Assembly: GCA_034401795.1 (NCBI GenBank)
Contig: CM067370.1
Location: forward strand, 55,801,380 to 55,865,379
From: Chaetoderma sp. LZ-2023a
Lineage: Eukaryota; Mollusca; Caudofoveata; Chaetodermatida; Chaetodermatidae
DNA length: 64,000 bases
Reading direction: 5' to 3'
A model generated the notes under the pieces. The model searched no databases. It saw nothing but the letters and a program-made list of their open reading frames with translations, and was not told where the DNA came from. Of this stretch, positions 1 through 8,717 are shown one piece after another (position 1 is the stretch's first letter; the number at the start of each line of letters is the position of its first letter). The position numbers and the translations under genes are program-made.

Positions 1-1540
1 AACATTAAATAAATATAGAAGGCATAGCAATATACTTATTAATGACAATGACCTTTGATCCCCAAAGTAATTGTCTCATCCTCTCTCATTAGCATGTGTC
101 CAAGTTTGGGTGCTGTATGATTAACACAATATGAGTTATGAACTGCTAAGTTGAAGTAAAAGTAAAATGTTATTGTTGTGAAAACCTTTCAGTTTTGTGA
201 TTATCACACTGACCTTGAAATTTTGATGCCAAAGTGAATGTGTCATGCCATCTCATAAGGAAGGATGGGTCTGAATGTGGGCCATGTATGCTTAGCCAAA
301 ATTGAGATATAAACTGCTAAGGTGAGCTAAACGCAAAATGTTAGTTTTCAGTAATACAAGTTTTTAGCAGGAACACATAGATAAAGACTGTTGACATTTT
401 GACTCAAAGCTGTCATGTGCCATTCCTACTCATTATAAAGAGGCATGTGTCCAACTTTGGCTCCAGTGTGATTAAGCAAACATGACATATAAACAGTGAA
501 GTTGAGATAAACACAAAACATTACGGTTGAAAACATCCCAGTTTTTCCAGAGAGCCCAATGACCTTTGACCGTTTTAAGTTGAAGGACATTGTGTCATGC
601 TCTCTCATTATAAGGAAGCATGTGTTTAAGTTTGGGTCCAGTATGATTAACCAAACATGGGATATGAACTACTAGGCTGAGCCAAACAGAAAATGTTAAT
701 GGCGACAAAAACTCATTTACCAATATCACAAAAATATTTACCTTTGACCATTTAGGCCAAAGGTCAGTGTGTAATGCCCTCCAATTATAAAGAAGTAAGT
801 GTCCAAGGTTGGGTCCAGTTTACGTAACCAAAGATGAGATATGAACTGCTAAGTTGAGCTAAATCCAAAATGTTAATATCGAAAAGCAAGGTTTTTACCA
901 ATGTTACAGTGCCCTTGACCTTTGGACCCCAATATTATTTTGTGATGCCTCATCATTATATGGAAGCACATGGCTACGCTGGGGTCCAGTACGATTAACC
1001 ACAGCTGAGATATGAGCTGCTAAGTTGAGCTAAGCGTAAAATATTAATGTTGAAAAAACTAAATTGTTTACCAAGGTTACAATGCTCTTGTCCTTTGACC
1101 CAACATTATTGTGCGATGCCCTGTAATTATGAGGCAGCACATGCCCAAGTTTGGGTCAGTATGCTTAACCATAAGTGAGATATAAACTGCTAAGTTGAGC
1201 TAAACGGAAAATGCTAATTTAAGAAAAGCCATAGATATTAACAATATCACAGTGACGTTTCCCTTTGACATTTTGATCCCCAGGTCGTTGTGTGATGCCG
1301 TGTCATTATAAGGAAGCAGGTGTCCAAGTTTGGGCCCAGTATGATTAAGCAAATCTGAGATATAAATAGAAAAGTTGAACTAAATGAAAAATGTTAATGT
1401 TAAAAAACAAGGTTTTATCCAGGTCACAGTGACCTTGCCCTTTGAACCTTTGACAACAGGGTCATTGTGTGATGATGTGTCATCATAAGGAAACATGTGT
1501 CCAAGTTTGCATCCAGTATGATAAACGCCAATTGGCTGCC
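1..1540. repeat. Degenerate tandem array, about 175-180 bp unit
   Basis: About nine diverged copies follow one another. Each has a phrase like AAGTTTGGGTCCAGTATGAT (near 112, 456, 628, 807, 977, 1145, 1328 and 1502), then a block near GAACTGCTAAGTTGAGCTAA, then a block near GTGACCTTGACCTTTGA. Spacing of the first phrase is about 165-185 bp. No coding potential is evident. The array is cut off by the left edge of the window, so total copy number is unknown. Confidence 0.85.
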
Positions 1541-2289
1541 GCCACCAGACGATGTGCAGTGTATCACAATAGCTTGTTTTACTTCGTAAAGTCGAGCTGA
1601 AAATATATAGGTTTTCTAGATCAATTTTGACAATTAAAGTACATAAATGTTATTGAGGTGCATACAATTTAGTTATTGTAAGATTTTGATAGTATATACT
1701 TTCCCTTTAATCTAAGAGAGATAAAGATGAGGATACACACTGCGGAAATATATGTAGAGTTGATGATGTTGTTCATTGGTGGATTAAGCATATACAAAGA
1801 TCGGGGCACATGCAGACACAGATTGAAGTAGGTCAGGAAGAGTGTCCCTAGGCGAAGCCACCAACAACTTTCAGTCAAATTGTTTTCAAAATATTAAACA
1901 AGTCAAGAATTTGTGCATACTGAAATTATTGTCTGGTGGCTTGCAGCAGAGAGACAGCTAAAGGCCATTGATATGAGATGGTGTTGATTCCTGATAAAAT
2001 ATCTATATTATCTGAATCCATTAAAACAAAAAAAACCCCAAGATTCGTTAATGAATACAAAAGACTCATAAAACTAGAGTACAGACAAGTTTTCTATTAC
2101 GCTCCGTCAACCCATGAAAAGGAGGTTGACCTACTTTTGATAGATGACACAACAGTAACCTGTAATGCATCCATACACCAAGCTTGTTTACTGTATAGGA
2201 AATACTCTTGAAACTACAGCTTGGAAAATAATATTCTCTGATTCTTATTGAACCGTATAAAGTAAGTCATGCCAAGTTTGTTTCACACC
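1541..2289. other. Intergenic or intronic stretch without recognised gene
   Basis: AT-rich sequence between the tandem array and the 3' end of a LINE. A 77-codon plus-strand frame (1978-2211) and a 69-codon minus-strand frame (1669-1878) have no recognisable motifs. The phrase CCAAGTTTGTTCATTGTATA-like at about 2289 resembles one near 2180, so short duplications are present. No missing exon of the host beta-galactosidase gene was found here. Confidence 0.5.
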
Positions 2290-2299
2290 AAGTTTGTTC

Positions 2300-4588
2300 A
2301 TTGTATACAAAAAACTCTTGAAACTACAGTATGTATGATTACTATATTCTGCGGCTGTTGTAGTAGAAACATCCTACAGCTGCAATCAGTCCTTCTTCGC
2401 TTTTGCTCACTGTGTCTTGTCCTCAGCCAAATCCTTAGCTTCCTCAGGTCTATTCTTGACTTGAGTGTACCTAATCCTGCTTTCTTGAGGTCACCTCGCA
2501 GCACACTTAGCAGATTTATGCAATGACATCCTTTCCTGGCTCTGTATTTGCTGGTTCCAAGTAGGGCGAATTCCAGGCTCTCTGTGCTGGTGTGTCTTCT
2601 GGTATCCTTAGCACATGGCCAAACATGGACCATCTTTGCTGGGCGACTTTGGCCATCGGTGTCCAGTGATGGTGCGTAGATGTTTGCAGTGGCAGGCATC
2701 AAGTTTGTCTAGAGCAGCCTTTGGAGCTGCCCAGCTGTTACAGTTATACATCATCAAGGATACGCAGGTTGCATTGTATAAACGTAGTCTTTTTACCAAG
2801 GGCATCTTTGATCTACGAATCCATAACTTCCAGAAGGACTGGAAAGCTATGTTTCCCATGATGCAGCGTGCAGCAATGTCAGCAGTACTGTAAAGCAGTG
2901 AGCCCAGGATTTTACTTTTCCTCCATGGCTCGCTGCTACGGAGTGGATCGTCATTTTCTTTAGTTTCATGCTCTGTAGATAGGTATATGTGGGTCAACTC
3001 TGTTTTGGATTCATTCATAAAGAGATTCTCAATTTTTAGTTTGCTTGCAGCTATTGGGAGAAGTTCGTCAAGGCATTTCGTCTCCTCATCTATAAAGTCC
3101 ACATCGTCGGCATATTCCATCTCTAGCGGCATGCCCAGTATTGACACCGGGGGGTTTGGTCTTGTGGAGTTTTCCTGCATAGATTTCAATGCAGCAGCCA
3201 GGTAACAGGTGAAGAGCACAGGGGATAGACCATCTCATTGTGGGGAGCCGATTGATGTCTCAAACTCTACAGACTTCACTGACTTGACTCATACTCTCAG
3301 CTTGGTGTCTGCAAGCAGTAGTCTCACTAGTCGTAGCTCATCTTCATTGCAACAGACCTGGCACAGTACATCTAGGATCTTTGAGCGTTTAATTGTGTCG
3401 AAGGCTCGTGACATGTCAATGCCCATTTTGTGGAAATCCCAGTGTTTGGACATGATTACCGACACAAGCATGCGTTGTCTGTGCAGCTGCGTCCACGTTT
3501 GAAGCCACTTTGACATGAACCGGTGAAGTCGTCGATTTTGTCTCGGATGCGGCATACAGTAAGATTGGATAGGATTTTCTGTATGCTGTTAAGGAGCACA
3601 ATGGGCCGCAGATTGGCTGGGGAGCCAGGTGGCTTCTTGGGCTTGGGTAGCGTGATAAGGATGCCTTGGTCTACAGCGTCGATGGGAAGGTGGTGCATAA
3701 AAGCTGAATTGATTATGCGCGTGATCAGTTTTGAGATAATGTCACTTGCATATTTGAATAGTTAATTGCTCATGCCATCAGGTCCAGATGCACATCCATT
3801 TTTCAGGGATTTAAGTGCCTTCTCAACCTCTGCTGTATTAATTGGTGTTAGTAATGGCCTGGGGTCTCCTGAGAATGGGTGCAAGGGCTTATCATCGTGG
3901 TCAGTGAACTGTTCCTTGAACCATTCTCGAATTGCCTCAGCTTTGCCCTGGTCAGTCCTGATAAAGTGTCCTTCAGAGTTGTGTACAGTTAGTGGTGGTG
4001 TGTAGTCGACAACTCTCAGGGCTCGGGCTGCTCGAAACATTTTGTGGCAGTCATCTGTGGCAGTGATTTCATCTGCTAGGGCGTCTGCTTGTTGGATAGC
4101 AAGATCTTTTAAGCGTTCACTAATGTGGAGCAGAATGTTATTGCGTTCCTGGTGTAGTTTGGGGCGACCTTCACTTTGGCCACTTTGATAGATGCGCAGG
4201 CATTTATACATTAGGTAGAGCTGGTTCATATGGAGGCGTGTAATGACTGGCTTATGGTCAGAATTGAGGTCGGTGCCTCCATAGGAATGAGCATCCCGAA
4301 GTGGGGGTTTTGCTGCTGCCTTGCATAGTATGAAATCTATTTGGTTGAAGACAGGTTTTGTAGCCTTAGTACCTTTTGGGGCTTTGCGATCAGTAATGTG
4401 TCCAGTCCATGTTGTCCGGTGGCGGCATGGGTGTTTGAAAGCTGTATTTGTGGCAAATAGGCCATTGGAACTAAGGAATGCCACCAGTGCATCTCCATTG
4501 CTGTTGCGTGTGCCCTCTCCATATGATCCCATGCATGAGCCAAGTCCTGAACTTTTGTACGCACTGCCGAGCTTACCCAGCTTGGAGT
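2300..4588 (-). pseudogene. LINE 3' part: endonuclease C-terminus, reverse transcriptase and C-terminal region
   Basis: Reading leftwards: SDHKPV (endonuclease active-site Ser-Asp-His) near 4270; the RT entry region LPKPKKPPGSPANLRPI near 3660; AFDTIKR (motif A) near 3390; a GSPQ-like motif near 3240; and the catalytic box YADDVDF near 3110. After that comes the thumb and a Cys/His-rich C-terminal region including RWSMFGHVLR-like sequence near 2620. The frame changes at least four times, giving separate open pieces (3762-4679, 3456-3698, 3289-3555, 2608-3219 and 2298-2702). The 3' end is placed at about 2290. Confidence 0.85.
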
Positions 4589-4815
4589 TAGGCTTGCACG
4601 ATTTTTGCTTTGAAACATCACGATCGATTTTATAAAAAAAATCGTGATTTTCGATTAAATTGTAGGCCCAAATTCCCAAAAGTATAAACCGTGGTAATGT
4701 GACTTGTTTCTAGAAAAAGTTGAAATAAATATTGATACAAAAATAGCATGAAATTAGAACACATTTTCTTACGAATTAAACGAAATCTAGGATTTCTTTT
4801 TTCACGAGAGAGTTG

Positions 4816-4992
4816 ATACTTACCTCCCTAATACTTTTGATATTGCTAAATATTGGCTTTCACTCAATAAACACTCAGATTTAAAACAGTTAGGTGCCCC
4901 TACTGGGCAGGGAGTCAGAGCGTAGTCTGGCGGATGCCAGCCCCACCACCGCGCATGCGCAGACTAGCACTTCCTCTGACTAGATTATTGGC
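4816..4992. repeat. DIRS A left inverted terminal repeat
   Basis: This segment, starting ATACTTACCTCCC, is the reverse complement of 11632-11808 with a handful of mismatches and one small indel. The 39 bp outside it (4777-4815) are unique to this end and are copied in complement at the internal complementary region. Confidence 0.93.
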
Positions 4993-5061
4993 TGACACAC
5001 ATGCAACTATTAAGAGCCTGAAGACCGAGCCTCTGTGGGGTGGAGAGGCCGGGTCCGTATC

Positions 5062-5161
5062 TAGGGAGGTAAGTATCAACTCTCTCGTGAAAAAAGAAAT
5101 CCTAGATTTCGTTTATTTCACTTCAAGAGTATACTTACCTCCCTAATACTTTTGATATTGC
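5062..5161. repeat. DIRS A internal complementary region (ICR)
   Basis: Positions 5062-5115 (54 nt) are the exact reverse complement of the left terminus 4777-4830. Positions 5116-5161 (46 nt) are the exact reverse complement of the right terminus 11779-11824. The ICR therefore reads as the two element ends joined. In the established DIRS1 model this segment templates completion of the ends and circle formation. Confidence 0.95.
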
Positions 5162-5691
5162 CAGAATTCGAAAGTGAATCTGGCGGGAGGGAGGCGAGGT
5201 CAAAAGACCAGCTCATCCCTATACGCTTTTCTGCGTTTAAGGCACTTAAACATCTGAAACTGTAAGAAAAAACAGTCAGGATTTGACTAACCATCGGATA
5301 ACACGACCGATGTATGAGAGATGACCGAATGTCATATGCGCTCCCCCCCCTCCTTCCTGGGAGGAAGAGTCGACTGACCTCAATGTCCTATACGCTCTCT
5401 ACGTACAAGTGCCATGTACTACAGGACAGAGACGAAAAAGCTCCATTTTCGTAACTCTCAACAATGAACCACACAAATACACAAACCATCACCATATTAA
5501 TAACGGGTAATCGTGACAATACAATCAACAACGGACAACACATGAACAAGACTGACCTTGTTGAAAATGGCTGCTGACATCATCTTCCCATCGGTAAAGA
5601 CAGATGCAGGCCCAAAAAAGTGGGTGTTTCCATAAATTAATTGTGATATATATAAGTAATGAGGAAATCACCTCAAAAAATATAAACCGAT

Positions 5692-8628
5692 TTATTTTTT
5701 CAAAACCGACAAGGCGAGAGGATTAGAGGTGTCACGGAGATAATGGTCTGTAAAACTTGACTCACAGTGCCACTGAGCCACCGACATAATATCATCCACA
5801 GGGACCCCATTAAATAGGGCCGTGGATGTCACTACGCCGCGGACACTGTGAGCCTTGGCCACGTCAACCTGCTTCCCGGTGGCGGATTTATGGCAAAACT
5901 GAATGCATTCCACAATCCACCTGGAAATGGTGTCCTTAGAAGCCCTCCCATGGGGTTCAATATATGACAACCATAACGCTGACTGGTCGGTGCGCCATGC
6001 CGCCGTACGTTGTTTGTACCGGCGCAGCGCCCGGACGGGACACCATGCTTTAGAATTAGGATCATATCTAGTTAAAGCAGGCAAAATAATAGGTTGACCT
6101 GGATATTTCAACGACTGATTTTTAGCCAAGAAATTAATCCTAGGTAGCAGCTTAAGGCCTTCCCCTGAAACCACAAAACGGTCATCCTCGGCTGATAAGG
6201 CATGAATCTCACTCCTACGCCTAGCCGAGGCCGCAGCAATTAAAAACACAGTCTTCAGTGTTAATAGTTTCATAGAAATGGAACTAAGTGGTTCAAAAGG
6301 CTTATCACCTAGTACTTGAAGCACTAGCGATAAACTCCAAGACGGAATCACAGGAGGATTCCTTGGTCTTAGATTGCCCATGCCTTTAATTAATACATTC
6401 AATGTATTTACTTCATCACTTCCCCTCTTAGCCAAGCAAGGAATAACAGACATTAATGCTGACTTATAACCAGCAATAGAGTTAGGCTTGAGGCTATAGG
6501 CATCATAGAGGTGACAGAGGAAATCAGCTACTACTTGAATAGATGAATCCATTGGATCAATACATCTTTTTGAGCACCATTCTGCAAATCTGTTGATTTT
6601 ATAATTATATGCTCTGGAGGTTGACCCCCTCCTGGCTTTGGCCATAAACATGGCTGCTTGCTCAGAAAAGCCCTCCTTAATTCTAGATTCCTTGACAACA
6701 TCCACGCAGTCAATCTGAACATTGACGGATTGTTGTGAAGGGCCTTGCCCTGGAAGATAATATCGTCCATCAGAGGCAGAGGAACCGGATTGCAGACCAG
6801 AAGGTCCAGCAGATCCGTATACCATGATCGGCTTGGCCAATCCGGGGCGATCAGAAGCACTTGGCATTCCTCTTGTCTGATTTTCTGAAGAATTTTTGGA
6901 ATCAGGATTGCTGGAGGGAATGCGTATGCATACATTCTCCCCCAGCTGATAGCTAACGCATCTGTTGCGAAAGCGCTTGGATCCGGAATCGGAGAGACGT
7001 ACGTCGTCATCTTCGCATTCTTCTTCGTTGCGAACAAATCGATGTTGGGTTTCCCCCAATGGTCGAACAGACGATCCGCCACACATTGATTTAGTTGCCA
7101 TTCCGTGGGTAAAACACTCATCCTTCGGCTCAATGAGTCTGCTAGCAGGTTTAACCTTCCCGGAATATGAACTGCTTTCAAGGTAATCTGGTGATCCAGA
7201 CACCAACAAAGCAGTTTCCATGTCATCATACAGAGACTGGGCGACTTCGTTCCGCCCTGGCGGTTTATGTAAGTCACAACTGTTGAGTTGTCTGAACGAA
7301 TAAGAACAATCTTGCCCTGAACTTTCTGTAAGAAATGTTCCAGGCCCAGGACTACTGCTCTTAGCTCCAGTAGATTTATATGTTCCTGTGACTGTTCCAG
7401 ATTCCAAAGCCCTGATATCGTGGATTCTTCCAGGCAAGCTCCCCAGCCCTCCATCGATGCATCTGTATACACAGTCACCTGAGGGTGGGGAGGGGTTAGC
7501 AAAACCCCCGGTAAGAGATTCTCTGTATTCAACCACCATTGCAGGTGGTGAATCAGAGGCGCCAACACTGACACATTCGAGTCCAGCGAACCTGTACTCT
7601 GGGTCCATTGTGTCATGAGAAACAACTGGATCGGCCGCCTGCGTAAGGCGGCCTGAGGAATGACTGGTTCCAACGAAACCATCAACCCCAGCATTCTCAA
7701 GTAAACCCGTGCCAGGACATGACGACTGTCGCACACTGACTGAATCAACGAGATGAGTATTTGAACTCTCTCCTGAGTAGGATAAACATATCCTGTCTCC
7801 AGATCGAAGAACATCCCCAGGTAAACAAACTTCTGGGATGGAGTCAGCTCTGATTTTGGGAAATTGATCATCCAGCCCAAGTCTGTGAGAATTTTCAAAA
7901 CAATCTCCAGATTGGCGGACAAACTTTCCCGGGTGTGCGCTTTCAACAGCCAGTCGTCTATGTACGTGTGGACTGCTATGCTTCTCCTGCGGAGGTATGC
8001 TGTGATCGCAAGAACCACACGGGTGAAAACCCGAGGAGCCGTGGAAATTCCGAAGGGCAACACCCTGAATTCCCACTGTCTGCCCTGGAATGCAAATCTC
8101 AGGAAGCGACAGAAACTCCTGTGGATGGGGATGTGGAAATAAGCGTCCTTCAAATCTATCGACGCCGTCCACATCCCCCTCTCCAACCCCGCCAACACCG
8201 AGCGCACCGTTTCCATCTTGAAACTGGGCGTCTCGATGAACTTGTTCAATGGCTTGAGGTTGAGAATCGGTCTCCACCCACCGGTGCGTTTTGTTACCAA
8301 GAACAGGGTTGAATAGAAGCCCGGACACCTTTGTGCCGGCTGAATAGCTCCTTTTTGTACGAGGGAATTTATCTCCTCCTCGATACACAACCTTTGATCT
8401 GGATCTCTCGGAATGGGAGTCCAGACTGGCACCAGAGACAGTCGCGACGGCGGGCCTGTCATCCACTCTGGATGATACCCCACGGAAAGCCATCGCAAGA
8501 CTAAACGGTCCTGAGTTAACCGTTCCCACTCTTGCATGTGGTCGGCTAGCCGGCCTCCCACCGGTCCACCTAGGGACCGCGGTGGACACAAGGCATGCAA
8601 GAGCGGCACTGTCTCCGTCGCCATACAC
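5692..8628 (-). CDS. DIRS A tyrosine recombinase
   Basis: The C-terminal 320 residues form a tyrosine recombinase. An N-terminal SAM-like core (RAYNYKINRFAEWC) is followed by ARRRSEIHAL (catalytic Arg near 804), HSVRG (His 927 and Arg 930), QWHCESSFTDHYL (Trp 953 in the second His/Trp position and nucleophile Tyr 963). It would join the circular DNA copy to target DNA. The upstream 2.1 kb overlaps RT/RNase H in another frame, and the true start is probably near 6800-6900. The frame is open without a stop right back to the gag TGA at 8662. In the overlap, copies A and C differ far more in this frame than in the RT frame, so the N-terminal half may not be translated. Confidence 0.9.
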   Translation of the reverse strand: MYGDGDSAALACLVSTAVPRWTGGRPASRPHARVGTVNSGPFSLAMAFRGVSSRVDDRPAVATVSGASLDSHSERSRSKVVYRGGDKFPRTKRSYSAGTKVSGLLFNPVLGNKTHRWVETDSQPQAIEQVHRDAQFQDGNGALGVGGVGEGDVDGVDRFEGRLFPHPHPQEFLSLPEICIPGQTVGIQGVALRNFHGSSGFHPCGSCDHSIPPQEKHSSPHVHRRLAVESAHPGKFVRQSGDCFENSHRLGLDDQFPKIRADSIPEVCLPGDVLRSGDRICLSYSGESSNTHLVDSVSVRQSSCPGTGLLENAGVDGFVGTSHSSGRLTQAADPVVSHDTMDPEYRFAGLECVSVGASDSPPAMVVEYRESLTGGFANPSPPSGDCVYRCIDGGLGSLPGRIHDIRALESGTVTGTYKSTGAKSSSPGPGTFLTESSGQDCSYSFRQLNSCDLHKPPGRNEVAQSLYDDMETALLVSGSPDYLESSSYSGKVKPASRLIEPKDECFTHGMATKSMCGGSSVRPLGETQHRFVRNEEECEDDDVRLSDSGSKRFRNRCVSYQLGENVCIRIPSSNPDSKNSSENQTRGMPSASDRPGLAKPIMVYGSAGPSGLQSGSSASDGRYYLPGQGPSQQSVNVQIDCVDVVKESRIKEGFSEQAAMFMAKARRGSTSRAYNYKINRFAEWCSKRCIDPMDSSIQVVADFLCHLYDAYSLKPNSIAGYKSALMSVIPCLAKRGSDEVNTLNVLIKGMGNLRPRNPPVIPSWSLSLVLQVLGDKPFEPLSSISMKLLTLKTVFLIAAASARRRSEIHALSAEDDRFVVSGEGLKLLPRINFLAKNQSLKYPGQPIILPALTRYDPNSKAWCPVRALRRYKQRTAAWRTDQSALWLSYIEPHGRASKDTISRWIVECIQFCHKSATGKQVDVAKAHSVRGVVTSTALFNGVPVDDIMSVAQWHCESSFTDHYLRDTSNPLALSVLKK

Positions 8629-8717
8629 ACCGGCGTGGTCCTTACCGCGGTAAGCGCCCTGTCAGGAACGATAACCACGCCCAGATCCTCGCGCGACCCG
8701 CCCCGCCCCGCGCGCAC
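6531..8717 (-). CDS. DIRS A reverse transcriptase / RNase H
   Basis: A 728-codon frame. RT motif A is IDLKDAYFHI with catalytic Asp near residue 188, motif B is PFGISTAPRVF, and the catalytic box is YIDD near residue 253. RNase H follows, with TDAS (Asp 419), LLELRA (Glu 451), RSDNS (Asp 476) and LADSLSR (Asp 527), so all four acidic residues are present. The last 180 residues (NIDLFAT, YAFPPAILIPKILQKI, WPSRSWY) match the conserved segment that follows RNase H in DIRS-type pol proteins. The frame is +1 relative to gag and has no obvious start codon context, so gag-RT frameshifting, re-initiation or an internal start are all possible. Confidence 0.93.
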   Translation of the reverse strand: MRAGRGGSREDLGVVIVPDRALTAVRTTPVCMATETVPLLHALCPPRSLGGPVGGRLADHMQEWERLTQDRLVLRWLSVGYHPEWMTGPPSRLSLVPVWTPIPRDPDQRLCIEEEINSLVQKGAIQPAQRCPGFYSTLFLVTKRTGGWRPILNLKPLNKFIETPSFKMETVRSVLAGLERGMWTASIDLKDAYFHIPIHRSFCRFLRFAFQGRQWEFRVLPFGISTAPRVFTRVVLAITAYLRRRSIAVHTYIDDWLLKAHTRESLSANLEIVLKILTDLGWMINFPKSELTPSQKFVYLGMFFDLETGYVYPTQERVQILISLIQSVCDSRHVLARVYLRMLGLMVSLEPVIPQAALRRRPIQLFLMTQWTQSTGSLDSNVSVLAPLIHHLQWWLNTENLLPGVLLTPPHPQVTVYTDASMEGWGACLEESTISGLWNLEQSQEHINLLELRAVVLGLEHFLQKVQGKIVLIRSDNSTVVTYINRQGGTKSPSLCMMTWKLLCWCLDHQITLKAVHIPGRLNLLADSLSRRMSVLPTEWQLNQCVADRLFDHWGKPNIDLFATKKNAKMTTYVSPIPDPSAFATDALAISWGRMYAYAFPPAILIPKILQKIRQEECQVLLIAPDWPSRSWYTDLLDLLVCNPVPLPLMDDIIFQGKALHNNPSMFRLTAWMLSRNLELRRAFLSKQPCLWPKPGGGQPPEHIIIKSTDLQNGAQKDVLIQWIHLFK

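Noticed and set aside
1978..2211. 77-codon plus-strand frame
   Set aside because: No homology signal, no splice context, and AT-rich intronic composition.
6531..7100. DNA methyltransferase domain after RNase H, as in some DIRS elements
   Set aside because: No DPPY/NPPY-type motif was seen; the tail shows only the conserved NIDLFAT...WPSRSWY segment.
6531..8628. N-terminal half of the recombinase frame as a genuine separate protein domain
   Set aside because: Comparing A with C, the RT frame is nearly unchanged while this frame changes often, as expected if only RT is selected. Kept only as a question in the findings.
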